From: JACMNW01 sp043721855
GTDB lineage: Bacteria > Pseudomonadota > Alphaproteobacteria > Rhodobacterales > Rhodobacteraceae
Length of the DNA stretch: 64,000 bases
Direction of reading: 5' to 3'
NCBI GenBank assembly: GCA_043721855.1
Contig: JAYSPY010000010.1
Coordinates: 5,152-69,151, forward strand
Shown in pieces: positions 34,101-41,403 of this stretch. A program made the position numbers and the translations under genes. Below the pieces are notes generated by a model. It saw only the letters and a program-made list of their open reading frames with translations. It ran no database searches and was not told the DNA's origin. Positions within the stretch are counted from its first letter, which is position 1. Every line of letters begins with the position of its first letter.

Positions 34101-34709
34101 GGCTTCGGTTGCATTCAGGTCCACCACCAATTGGCCGGTAGTATTGGAGTAGCTTATATCAAGTTTGACCTTGCCATCAGGCCCATCATCGGTGCGATCA
34201 AGGATCAGGTTCGCGCGGCCCTCGCCCCCGGCCAAGGTCATCGATGCGTCAAAGGTGCCCTCTACCAAGCTGCCCATAACGCGCGGTTCCAGCACAATTT
34301 TGTTTGCTGCAATGCGCCCGATATCCACCGATACGGGAAGGTCCGGCAATGAAAATCCCGAGGCTTCAGGGGAGGGAAGGCTACTGGTGTCAGACACCGG
34401 CGGGCGGGCTACAATAATTTCTTCGGCAGTCAGCGCATTTACCGAAAGCTTGCCGCTAAACAGCGCTGCCCGGTTCCAATCCAACACCACGCCATTCAGC
34501 GTTAGCCAAACCCCGTCGGCATCGGCAATGGTCATGGATTGCAACGTTGCCTGCGATGTAAGCGCGCCGGTAAAACCGGTGATTGTGACAGTCCGCCCGA
34601 TATCGGACAGGTTATCCTCCAGGAATGCGGTCAGATAGCTGCGGTCATCTGTTTGCGCAAAGGCCAAGCCGGGCCACAAAAGAACAAGGGTGAAAAGCCA
34701 GCGCCGCAT
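31191..34709 (-). CDS. tamB: Translocation and assembly module protein TamB
   Basis: A 1172-residue inner-membrane-anchored periplasmic protein that forms a long beta-taco groove and works with TamA in outer-membrane biogenesis, including lipid transport and assembly of some barrels. A signal or anchor (MRRWLFTLVLLWPGLAFAQT) is followed by very long repetitive beta structure (the DUF490/AsmA-like repeats, e.g. GALTSQATLQSMTIADADGV). The C-terminal conserved domain has ARTYGLDLTISAPTRVYLRG, SSPQLPQEEVLSRLLFGRG and ends GIGIVLEKDY, the usual TamB terminus. The ATG at 34709 overlaps the tamA stop (ATGA), so the two are translationally linked. Confidence 0.94.
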   Translation of the reverse strand: MRRWLFTLVLLWPGLAFAQTDDRSYLTAFLEDNLSDIGRTVTITGFTGALTSQATLQSMTIADADGVWLTLNGVVLDWNRAALFSGKLSVNALTAEEIIVARPPVSDTSSLPSPEASGFSLPDLPVSVDIGRIAANKIVLEPRVMGSLVEGTFDASMTLAGGEGRANLILDRTDDGPDGKVKLDISYSNTTGQLVVDLNATEAAGGIAAKVLGLPGEPSASLIIKGSGPTDDFAADISLMTDGIDRLSGKVIIGRTEDGTVQFNADLGGDLAPLFLPDYAAFFGTNVALKAQGARSADGRMQLSDLFVQTRSLALKGSLAVAADGVPEKFALRATLASPDGTPVLLPLTTDQEIRLLRANLDLSFDASKSENWGVTGVIDGFERPDLKIARLSLDGLGKIERGATGTVFNFDTKFGASGLAPSNQGMAQALGSDITGAATGLWEEGSGNLKLSKVDLAGSGVSITAKGQVAGLSTGLAVTGDATAQIADLGRLSTLSGRSLSGSGAAQITGTASILGGTFDVTASATGTDLQFGQAQMDALLQGTSRIDASVIRSETGTDVRSLLLTAANLEASASGKIASDASVLTANLRLPDLSALGKQYRGALTAKASLTGNLQAGRIQIDEIGDGLGIGQADADKLLRGQSTVSAALSLIDGAVVVSSIKLRNPQITADANAAGAAGSQIDLSAKLANLGLLLPEFPGPISVSGTAVDEKQGFTLNLKMQGPGQIDARIAGRMARNGSADLAITGTGQAALANAFIDPRAVSGPVSFDLTLKGAVKLSSLAGRVSLSSGRISSPDLPFSLQGASVVANLSGGQAQIDATSAVSSGGSATLNGSIGLASPNTSNLAIGLRDVVLRDPQLYETRASGNLTILGPLTGGAMIAGLISLGDTELQIPSSGLGGVAAIPDLRHIREPSDVRTTRENAGLLGQSGRAGQTNARTYGLDLTISAPTRVYLRGRGLDAELGGSVRLRGNTANVIPDGGLNLIRGRLDILGKRLVLSEAQLRLEGDFVPFIRIVASTQSDGVTSSVLIEGLVNDPKVSFTSSPQLPQEEVLSRLLFGRGLETLSAFQAAQLAGAVASLAGKGGEGIVAKLRKGFGLDDLDVRTTDDGTASLSAGKYISRNVYSEIEVDQGGKSQIQLNLDVTDSITLRGRASSDGTTGIGIVLEKDY

Positions 34710-36532
34710 CAGAATGATTGCCCGATGCCGACGTAAATTTGCACGCCTTGGCCAGTGTTGCCGCCAACGGGTGTCGCCACATCCAAGCGAACTGGGCCGA
34801 ACCCGGTTGCATAGCGCAGCCCCAATCCGGCCCCTGCCTGCCAGTTTGCTGATGCATCATTGAACCCGCCCACCGACACTTGCCCCGCATCCACAAAACC
34901 AACGACACCGATCTTGTCGGTAACTTTTGCGCGCAGTTCTGCACTTGCTGCCAGAAAATAGGTGCCGCCGGTTTTGAACTCGGCCCCCGGTGGGCCCAGA
35001 ACCGTGACGCCCAGCGATTGATAGGGTTGGCCCCGAACTGTGCCGCCGCCCCCCGTGTAGAACAAAAAGTCGCGCGGCGTGCCTGCAAGGCTTGATCCCA
35101 AAATTGCGCCGCCTTGAAAGCGCCCGGCCAGAACCACACCGTTTTTATCGCCAAAGCCACGATAGGCGCGGCCGTCAAAGGTTAATCTGGCCCCAGAATC
35201 GGTGGTGCCAAAACCAAGGAACGGCTTCACTTCGCCTTCCAGATAGAACCCCTTCGTTGCGTCGGTTTTGCTGTTGCGCTTGTCCCAGATCGCGCCGATG
35301 GGCACTGAAAGATTTCGATACAGAAAATCCCCCGCAACATCGGATCCTTCGGCATATTCGTAATCGACGCCAGCCCGGGCGCTAAGCTGTTCGTTGAAGA
35401 TATGCGAAAAGCTGATACCCGTCGCCGCCGTATTGGCGTTGAAATCCTGTTCATCCAGATGGGCGATATCAAAATGAAACCGCGCATTGGTATCGGGTGA
35501 CAGGGTGGCTGGCCTGTCAAGCGTCACACCAAGCGCGTAATCCATGCCGCTGGCCTGCGCGCCGATATTGGTGATTTTGCCGGTGACTTCCAGCCGTTCA
35601 CCGCCACCCAGTAGATTGCGGTGCAGCCAGGACCCGGTCAGGTTCAAGCCGTCAAAACTGGCAATTTCCGCGCCAAAGCTGTAGCGGCGCAGTTTTTCCT
35701 CAACAACCGTTGCGGTGATACCCAAATAGTCCGGCGCAGTGATGCTGGCATCTTCGGCCAGGGTCACTGACCGGAAAATCCCGGTGCGTCGCAGACGACC
35801 CGTGGCGCGAGACAACTGAAGCGGGCTGAACACTTCGCCTTCGGGCAGGCCTGCGATTTTGCGAATGCGGCGTTCGCGCATCCGCTGTTGCCCGGTAATC
35901 GCAAGCTTGCCAAACCGCAGCTTTGGGCCGGGGTTCAGCTTTACCGATGCTGACAGGGTGCTGTCGCCATGATCAGCAGACAGGTCTTGCGCCAGGGTCG
36001 CGGCCTTCGCATGGCCCACGTCGCGCCACGCGTCAACGCCAGCTGTCACGGCCTCGCGGATCACGCCAGACGCGGCGATTGAGCCTTTGGTAAATTCGCT
36101 TGGCAACACAGTTTTTTGTGCAAGCGGGGCAATTTCCGCGCGCGAAAAGGTAAAGGCAGGGCCGGGATCTACAGTAACGTCGATCCGGCCGATTTGTGAC
36201 GGCGCATCCAGCGGCGCAATATTTGCCGCCTCGCGCCCATCAATCAACACATGGATGACGCCCGAATAATGCCCCTTTGCATACAAAGCACCCAAAAGGC
36301 GGCTGTACTCGGCGCGTGCGGCAGCAAACAAATCTTGCGGATCGGTGACTTTGTCGCGACGCGCCGCTTGCAGCAGAGATGCACCCACAAGATCTTTCCG
36401 CAAATCTTCTGACGCGCCCGGCGTCTGAAACTGCAGCAAATCACGGGCAAAGGCCTGCGGCACCACAAGCAAAAGCCCAGCCGCAATGGCCATGACCAGC
36501 CCTGATTTTGCGCGCAGGCCCAACCGTGCCAC
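34709..36532 (-). CDS. tamA: Translocation and assembly module protein TamA (BamA-type barrel)
   Basis: A 607-residue outer-membrane protein of the Omp85 family. A signal peptide (GLVMAIAAGLLLVVPQAFAR) is followed by periplasmic POTRA-type domains (about 45-270: GRIDVTVDPGPAFTFSRAEI, LRFGKLAITGQQRMRERRIR), then a 16-strand barrel with the Omp85 loop motif GTVRGQPYQSLG and a C-terminal strand ending in QIYVGIGQSF, with terminal Phe. The GTG at 36532 has GGGGG 6 bases upstream and keeps the full signal; an ATG at 36493 is an alternative. It is the upstream gene of tamA-tamB and is 99 bp after the xylose repressor gene, same strand. Confidence 0.93.
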   Translation of the reverse strand: MARLGLRAKSGLVMAIAAGLLLVVPQAFARDLLQFQTPGASEDLRKDLVGASLLQAARRDKVTDPQDLFAAARAEYSRLLGALYAKGHYSGVIHVLIDGREAANIAPLDAPSQIGRIDVTVDPGPAFTFSRAEIAPLAQKTVLPSEFTKGSIAASGVIREAVTAGVDAWRDVGHAKAATLAQDLSADHGDSTLSASVKLNPGPKLRFGKLAITGQQRMRERRIRKIAGLPEGEVFSPLQLSRATGRLRRTGIFRSVTLAEDASITAPDYLGITATVVEEKLRRYSFGAEIASFDGLNLTGSWLHRNLLGGGERLEVTGKITNIGAQASGMDYALGVTLDRPATLSPDTNARFHFDIAHLDEQDFNANTAATGISFSHIFNEQLSARAGVDYEYAEGSDVAGDFLYRNLSVPIGAIWDKRNSKTDATKGFYLEGEVKPFLGFGTTDSGARLTFDGRAYRGFGDKNGVVLAGRFQGGAILGSSLAGTPRDFLFYTGGGGTVRGQPYQSLGVTVLGPPGAEFKTGGTYFLAASAELRAKVTDKIGVVGFVDAGQVSVGGFNDASANWQAGAGLGLRYATGFGPVRLDVATPVGGNTGQGVQIYVGIGQSF

Positions 36533-36631
36533 GTTTACCCCCGATCCCTATGATCATGAAACTATTGCAGCTTGGCCCGGCAAGGGCAATGCAACCGAAA
36601 GTGAAACGGCGAAATCCGCGCTTTGGTTCCG

Positions 36632-37909
36632 CTACTGTGCTGCAATATCCCGGCTTGGTGCAATTAAGCCATCGCTGACCACCGAAAGCGCCAGCGCTGC
36701 CGCGCCGTGGGCCCACAGCAAATCACCCCAGGCATGAATTTCAATCGGCGGTCGGGGCCTGCCGGTCACAATGGCCAGATTGTCCATCTCTGCCAGCGTT
36801 TCGGCGGCATACAGGTAATCGTACCGCATGCGTTCGCCCGACAGGATGATCAGTGCCGGATCGAACAGGTTGATCACATTGGATAGGCCCACCGCCAGAT
36901 ACCGCCCGGCACGCCGGAAGATAGACCGTGCAGCACCATTGCCCGCCTTGGCATGGTCATACAGGCTTTCCAGCACCACCGACATGGATTGGCCTTCCTT
37001 GTGTTCCCAATTTAACGCGGTAATCGCCTCGCGCGCCAAGGCATAATCGGCAACATACGCCTCCAGACAGCCACGCTGCCCGCACCGACAAAGCGCACCA
37101 TCCAGGTGCACCTTGGTGTGGCCCAATTCCATGCCCAGACGTTGTGCGCCGCGAAACATCCGGTGGTTCATGACATAGCCCATGCCAACGCCATGCTCGA
37201 TAGTGACTACCGCAAAATCCGAAAGACCGCGCCCCGCGCCAAACCACAACTCGGCCAGCGTCACCAGATTTGCATCATTATCGATCGTCACCGGAAGCCC
37301 GAGCCGCGCCTGCGCGATGCTGGCCAGCGGCACTGTGCGGTCTGCCAAAACCGAGGACCAGTAAACCATGCCTTCAACGCAATCGACAAATCCCGGCACG
37401 CCCAGCCCCATGGCAGACAACGCCGTCTTTTGAATACCGGCCTTGTCGCAAATCCGGTTCAGCAAAAACTCGATCGCGTTCAGCAATTCTGCCAGCGTCA
37501 TCGGGCCGGGCTTGCGCGCAATAACATCATCGGCAATCAGATTTCCCGCGAAATCCACGATGACAGCGGTATGTTCGCGGTCTGACAATTTCATGCCAGC
37601 CACAAAATGCGCCTCTGCCCGCACACCCAATGCCACGGCCGGCCTGCCGCGGCCGGCATCGCCGTCGCGCGGGGCGGCAACCTCTTCAATCAGCCCCGCC
37701 TCGATCAGTTCTTGCGTGATGGTGGTTACAGACGCGGGGCTGACCCCAAGATCCTTTGCCAACTGCACGCGGGGTATAAGCCCACTTGCCCTGACCCGTT
37801 CAAACACCTGCTGCCTTAGCGGGCGCAGCATGTCGGACAGCGGCGGAATTAGCGGACCGCAGCCCTTTCGACCGTCTGATGCCTCTTCCAAGGGCAAATG
37901 CGGCGGCAT
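36632..37909 (-). CDS. xylR: ROK-family xylose repressor
   Basis: A 425-residue repressor of the ROK family. An N-terminal winged helix (PLRQQVFERVRASGLIPRVQ, then LAKDLGVSPASVTTITQELI) binds DNA, and the rest is a sugar-kinase-like sensor domain. ROK features include VPGFVDCVEGMVYWSSVLAD, the ROK signature part IDNDANLVTLAELWFGAGRG, and the zinc site GHTKVHLDGALCRCGQRGCL. The gene is divergent from xylF, and the intergenic region has two inverted repeats. The assignment to xylose is by this position in front of the full xyl operon. The ATG at 37909 follows GGAGAG. D-xylose or a relative should release it from DNA. Confidence 0.92.
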   Translation of the reverse strand: MPPHLPLEEASDGRKGCGPLIPPLSDMLRPLRQQVFERVRASGLIPRVQLAKDLGVSPASVTTITQELIEAGLIEEVAAPRDGDAGRGRPAVALGVRAEAHFVAGMKLSDREHTAVIVDFAGNLIADDVIARKPGPMTLAELLNAIEFLLNRICDKAGIQKTALSAMGLGVPGFVDCVEGMVYWSSVLADRTVPLASIAQARLGLPVTIDNDANLVTLAELWFGAGRGLSDFAVVTIEHGVGMGYVMNHRMFRGAQRLGMELGHTKVHLDGALCRCGQRGCLEAYVADYALAREAITALNWEHKEGQSMSVVLESLYDHAKAGNGAARSIFRRAGRYLAVGLSNVINLFDPALIILSGERMRYDYLYAAETLAEMDNLAIVTGRPRPPIEIHAWGDLLWAHGAAALALSVVSDGLIAPSRDIAAQ

Positions 37910-37928
37910 TTATTCGCTCTCCAAACAA

Positions 37929-37962
37929 AAACAGGTAAAATTCGATTATTTCCCGCCTGTTT
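37929..37962. promoter_or_regulatory. Inverted repeat in front of the xylose repressor gene
   Basis: Perfect 7-bp arms AAACAGG (37929-37935) and CCTGTTT (37956-37962) with a 20-base spacer lie 20-53 bases upstream of the repressor start. It could be an autoregulatory operator, but the long spacer makes it less convincing than the repeat at 38026. Confidence 0.4.
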
Positions 37963-38023
37963 ATTGCCGCATTGCAGCAAAGCCTAGCAAGTATCTTACG
38001 CAACCATAGCTTCCACCATGTCT

Positions 38024-38058
38024 TTTAATTTGACAACTGAAATTATTAGCGCCATTTT
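38024..38058 (+). promoter_or_regulatory. Candidate XylR operator overlapping the xylF promoter
   Basis: Arms TAATTT (38026-38031) and AAATTA (38040-38045) flank 8 bases, and a consensus -35 hexamer TTGACA occupies 38030-38035 inside the repeat. With 17-base spacing a weak -10 CATTTT falls at 38053-38058. Binding here would cover the -35 box, as expected for a repressor. Confidence 0.55.
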
Positions 38059-38122
38059 CAATACGTGCCGACGAATCTGTCGGACCGGCCATTCGCTGGC
38101 CGCATCCATAGGGAGGATAATC

Positions 38123-39148
38123 ATGCGTAAGGCAATTCTGCTGGCAGTGATCGCTGCTGCCGGGTTCTCGTCTGCAGCGCTGGCTGAAGGCAAAAAAATC
38201 GGCGTATCTTGGGCTTCATTCCAGGAAGAGCGTTGGAAAATTGACGAAGCTGCAATGAAAGCAGCAATCGAAGCAGCTGGCGACGAATACATTTCGGCTG
38301 ATGCTGAATCGTCCTCGGCCAAGCAGCTGACCGATGTTGAAGCTCTGATCGCACAGGGTGCAAACGCCCTGATCATCAACGCCTGGGACAAAGACGCCAT
38401 CGGTCCAGCGATTGAAGCAGCCGCTGCCGAAGGTATTCCGGTTGTTGGTTACGACCGTCTGATTGAAGATGCACGCACCTTCTATCTGACGTTCGACAAC
38501 ATCGGCGTTGGCCGCATCATCGCAGAATCCGTCGTGGCCGCAAAGCCAGATGGCAATTATGCGATCATCAAGGGCGATCCCGGTGATCCGAATGCTGGAT
38601 TCCTGCTGCAAGGCATGATGGGCGTGATCCAGGGCGCTGTTGACGCTGGTACCATCAAGATCGTGGGCGAGTCGTTCTCCGATGGCTGGAAGCCAGAAAA
38701 TGCTCAGAAGAACATGGAGCAGATCCTGACCGCCAACAACAACGCAGTTGACGCTGTTTTGGCACAGAATGACGGTATGGCCGGTGGCGTTATCGCGGCA
38801 CTTGCGGCTCAGGGCCTGAACATCGCGGTCGGTGGCCAGGATGGCGATCTTGCTGCAATCAACCGCGTTGCGCGTGGCACCCAGACTGTTTCGGTTTGGA
38901 AAGACTCGCGTCAGCTGGGTAAAGCTGCCGGCGAAATCGCATCGGCGCTTGCCGGTGGTGCAGCGCTTGATTCTGTCGCCGGGGCTGTGAAGTTCTCGGG
39001 CGGGGAAAAAGGCGTTGAAATGAACGCGATCCTGCTTGATCCGACACCGATCACCAAAGACACGCTGAACCTTGCCATCGACGCAGGCCACATTTCGAAA
39101 GAAGCGGCTTGTGAAGGTGCCATGGAAGGCGTTGCTGCCTGCCAGTAA
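38123..39148 (+). CDS. xylF: D-xylose ABC transporter substrate-binding protein
   Basis: A 341-residue periplasmic sugar-binding protein, exported by the signal MRKAILLAVIAAAGFSSAAL followed by AEG. It has the two-lobed fold of pentose/hexose binders: KIGVSWASFQEERWKIDEAA (with family Trp/Arg), LIINAWDKDAIGPAIEAAAA, VVGYDRLIEDA, VLAQNDGMAGG and AVGGQDGDLAAINR. The start at 38123 follows a strong GGGAGG. Codon use is more uniform (GGC, GTT, GCA-rich) than in neighbours, fitting high expression. It is the first gene of the xyl operon, and a terminator-like hairpin just after it would make it the most abundant product. Confidence 0.95.
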   Translation: MRKAILLAVIAAAGFSSAALAEGKKIGVSWASFQEERWKIDEAAMKAAIEAAGDEYISADAESSSAKQLTDVEALIAQGANALIINAWDKDAIGPAIEAAAAEGIPVVGYDRLIEDARTFYLTFDNIGVGRIIAESVVAAKPDGNYAIIKGDPGDPNAGFLLQGMMGVIQGAVDAGTIKIVGESFSDGWKPENAQKNMEQILTANNNAVDAVLAQNDGMAGGVIAALAAQGLNIAVGGQDGDLAAINRVARGTQTVSVWKDSRQLGKAAGEIASALAGGAALDSVAGAVKFSGGEKGVEMNAILLDPTPITKDTLNLAIDAGHISKEAACEGAMEGVAACQ

Positions 39149-39164
39149 TGGCAAACTGAAAGAT

Positions 39165-39197
39165 CGGCGCTGGCCCATGGGTCAGCGCCGGTTTTTT
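39165..39197 (+). terminator. Hairpin terminator/attenuator between xylF and xylH
   Basis: Arms CGGCGCTG (39165-39172) and CAGCGCCG (39183-39190), with the inner GCCC/GGGT also able to pair, are followed by GTTTTTT. It sits 17 bases after the xylF stop. Partial termination here would lower the level of the downstream permease genes relative to xylF. Confidence 0.85.
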
Positions 39198-39293
39198 CAA
39201 ATAGATTGATGTGCTGCCAAGCCCAGTGTTGGCCTTGGGATGACGCGCTCACCTCGCGGTTACAATGTGCCGCCTCCCTTCCCTCCAGCAGCG

Positions 39294-40634
39294 ATGGACA
39301 CGGACATGACCCAAGCCCACCCCCCGACATCAACCGCTACACCCGGACCTGATCAACAGGCTGGTCCCATCGCCCGCTTCTTGCAGGCCACGGAAATCGA
39401 CACCCGGCTTTTGGGGATGCTTGGTGCGCTGTTGCTGATCTGGGGTGGCTTTCACATCTACGGCGCTATTTTCAACGGGGCGGGCGCATTTCTGACGCCA
39501 CGCAACCTTTGGAACCTGTCCGTTCAAACGTCGTCCATCGGCATCATGGCCACGGGCATGGTTCTGGTCATCGTGACGCGCAATATTGACCTGTCAGTGG
39601 GGTCGATCATCGGTGTCACCGGGATGGCGATGGGCATCTTGCAGGTCGAAATTCTGCCCGATTACCTTGGCCTTGGGCATTGGTCGATCTGGATCATCAC
39701 GGCGATTGTAGGGCTGCTTGTTGGTGCCCTGATCGGGGCATTTCATGGCTGGCTGATCGCCTATCGCGGCATTCCGTCGTTCATTGTTACGCTGGGCGGG
39801 CTGATGGTCTGGCGCGGCATGGCCTTTATCTCGGCGGGCGGCAAAACCATCTCGCCGGTGGATCAAACCTTTGCTCTGCTGGGCGGCGGGCCCTACGGCG
39901 CTGTCGGGTCAATCGGCAGCTGGATTGTTGGTATCCTTGCCTGCTTAGGTGTCCTTTGGCTGCTGCAATCAGGCCGCGCGCAACGCCGCGTACATGACTT
40001 TCCTTTGCGCCCAATGTGGGCCGAAGGCTTTTTGGCGGTGGTCGGGTGCGGTGCCATCATCAGCGCGGTGCTGCTGGTAAACTCTTATCCCTGGCCGAAG
40101 GGTATCGTCGCTGATTATGCCAAAGCCACGGGGCAAACGCTACCCGAAGGCACCTTCATCAGCCACGGCTTTGCCATTCCCGTTCTGATCCTGATTGTGG
40201 TCGGCATTCTGATGACCATTCTGATGACGCGCACCCGTTTTGGTCGTTATGTCTTTGCCATCGGGGGCAACCCCGAGGCTGCAACCTTGGCCGGTATCAA
40301 CACCCGCTGGATGACGGTGAAAATCTTCACGCTGATGGGCATGCTGGCGGGGCTTGCCGCCGTCATCGCGTCGGCGCGCCTGAATTCGGCCACCAATGCG
40401 CTTGGCACGTTGGACGAGCTTTACGTGATTGCCGCAGCCGTTATTGGCGGCACATCACTGGCGGGGGGGCTAGGGACCATCTATGGCGCAATCCTTGGCG
40501 CGCTGGTCATGCAAAGCCTGCAATCGGGTATGGTGCTGATCGGGTTTGACAGTGCCATTCAGCGCATCGTTGTAGGCCTTGTTCTGGTGCTGGCCGTCTA
40601 TCTCGACATCCTTTACCGCAAAAACGTGAAGTGA
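39294..40634 (+). CDS. xylH: D-xylose ABC transporter permease
   Basis: A 446-residue inner-membrane permease of the ribose/xylose (RbsC-type) family with about ten membrane helices. Landmarks are SVQTSSIGIMATGMVLVIVT then RNIDLSVGSIIGVTGMAMGI near the start, FHGWLIAYRGIPSFIVTLGG, RFGRYVFAIGGNPEAATLAG (the loop that touches the ATPase), and LGTLDELYVIAAAVIGGTSL. The length is above the 320-390 common in RbsC relatives and near XylH. The start is uncertain: ATGs at 39240, 39294 and 39306 are all in frame with weak ribosome sites; I use 39294. It precedes xylG by 10 bp. Confidence 0.92.
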   Translation: MDTDMTQAHPPTSTATPGPDQQAGPIARFLQATEIDTRLLGMLGALLLIWGGFHIYGAIFNGAGAFLTPRNLWNLSVQTSSIGIMATGMVLVIVTRNIDLSVGSIIGVTGMAMGILQVEILPDYLGLGHWSIWIITAIVGLLVGALIGAFHGWLIAYRGIPSFIVTLGGLMVWRGMAFISAGGKTISPVDQTFALLGGGPYGAVGSIGSWIVGILACLGVLWLLQSGRAQRRVHDFPLRPMWAEGFLAVVGCGAIISAVLLVNSYPWPKGIVADYAKATGQTLPEGTFISHGFAIPVLILIVVGILMTILMTRTRFGRYVFAIGGNPEAATLAGINTRWMTVKIFTLMGMLAGLAAVIASARLNSATNALGTLDELYVIAAAVIGGTSLAGGLGTIYGAILGALVMQSLQSGMVLIGFDSAIQRIVVGLVLVLAVYLDILYRKNVK

Positions 40635-40644
40635 GGGGCAAGCC

Positions 40645-41403
40645 ATGACCAACACAGGAACACCTCTGGTCGAGATGCGCGACATCTCGATCTCGTTCGG
40701 CGGCATCAAGGCTGTCGATCACGTCACCGTCAATTTGTATCCGGGCGAGGTTGTGGGCCTTCTGGGCCACAACGGCGCGGGCAAATCGACGCTGATCAAA
40801 TGCCTGTCAGGGGCCTACAAGGCCGATGCCGGGCAAATCCTGATCAACGGGCAGGAGGTGGAGATCAACAACCCGCGCGACGCCCGCGCCCAGAACATCG
40901 AGACGATCTACCAAACGCTGGCGCTGGCAGACAACCTTGATGCCGCCTCCAACCTGTTTCTGGGGCGCGAACTGGTCAACTCCATGGGGTTTGTCGACGA
41001 TTCCGCGATGGAGGCGGAGACCCGCAAGATCCTGGGCCGCCTGAACCCCAACTTCAAAAAGTTCAACGTGCCGGTGTCCGCGCTTTCAGGCGGTCAGCGC
41101 CAGTCTGTCGCCATTGCCCGCGCGGTGTATTTCAACGCCAAGATCCTGATCATGGACGAACCCACCGCAGCCCTCGGCCCGCACGAGACGCAGATGGTGG
41201 CCGAACTCATCCAGGAACTGAAGGCGCAGGGTCTGGGCATTTTCCTGATTGAACATGATATTCACAACGTGATGAAGCTGTGCGACCGCGCATCGGTGAT
41301 GAAAAACGGCCAGCTTGTCGGCACGGTCAACGTCAATGATGTCACCGATGAAGACATCCTTGGCATGATCATTCTGGGTAAGAAACCCGCCAAGGCCGCG
41401 TGA
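40645..41403 (+). CDS. xylG: D-xylose ABC transporter ATPase, single-domain form
   Basis: A 252-residue ATPase with one complete cassette: Walker A GLLGHNGAGKSTLIK, Q-loop ETIYQTLALADNLDA, signature ALSGGQRQSVAIARA, Walker B ILIMDEPTAALGP and the H-loop LIEHDIH. The enteric XylG/RbsA proteins carry two cassettes (about 500 residues); this is the single-domain kind known from the rhizobial fructose system FrcA, so it should work as a homodimer. The final part after residue 225 (NVNDVTDEDILGMIILGKKP) resembles a truncated linker end. GAGGGG lies before the ATG at 40645. Its stop overlaps the xylB start by one base. Confidence 0.92.
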   Translation: MTNTGTPLVEMRDISISFGGIKAVDHVTVNLYPGEVVGLLGHNGAGKSTLIKCLSGAYKADAGQILINGQEVEINNPRDARAQNIETIYQTLALADNLDAASNLFLGRELVNSMGFVDDSAMEAETRKILGRLNPNFKKFNVPVSALSGGQRQSVAIARAVYFNAKILIMDEPTAALGPHETQMVAELIQELKAQGLGIFLIEHDIHNVMKLCDRASVMKNGQLVGTVNVNDVTDEDILGMIILGKKPAKAA

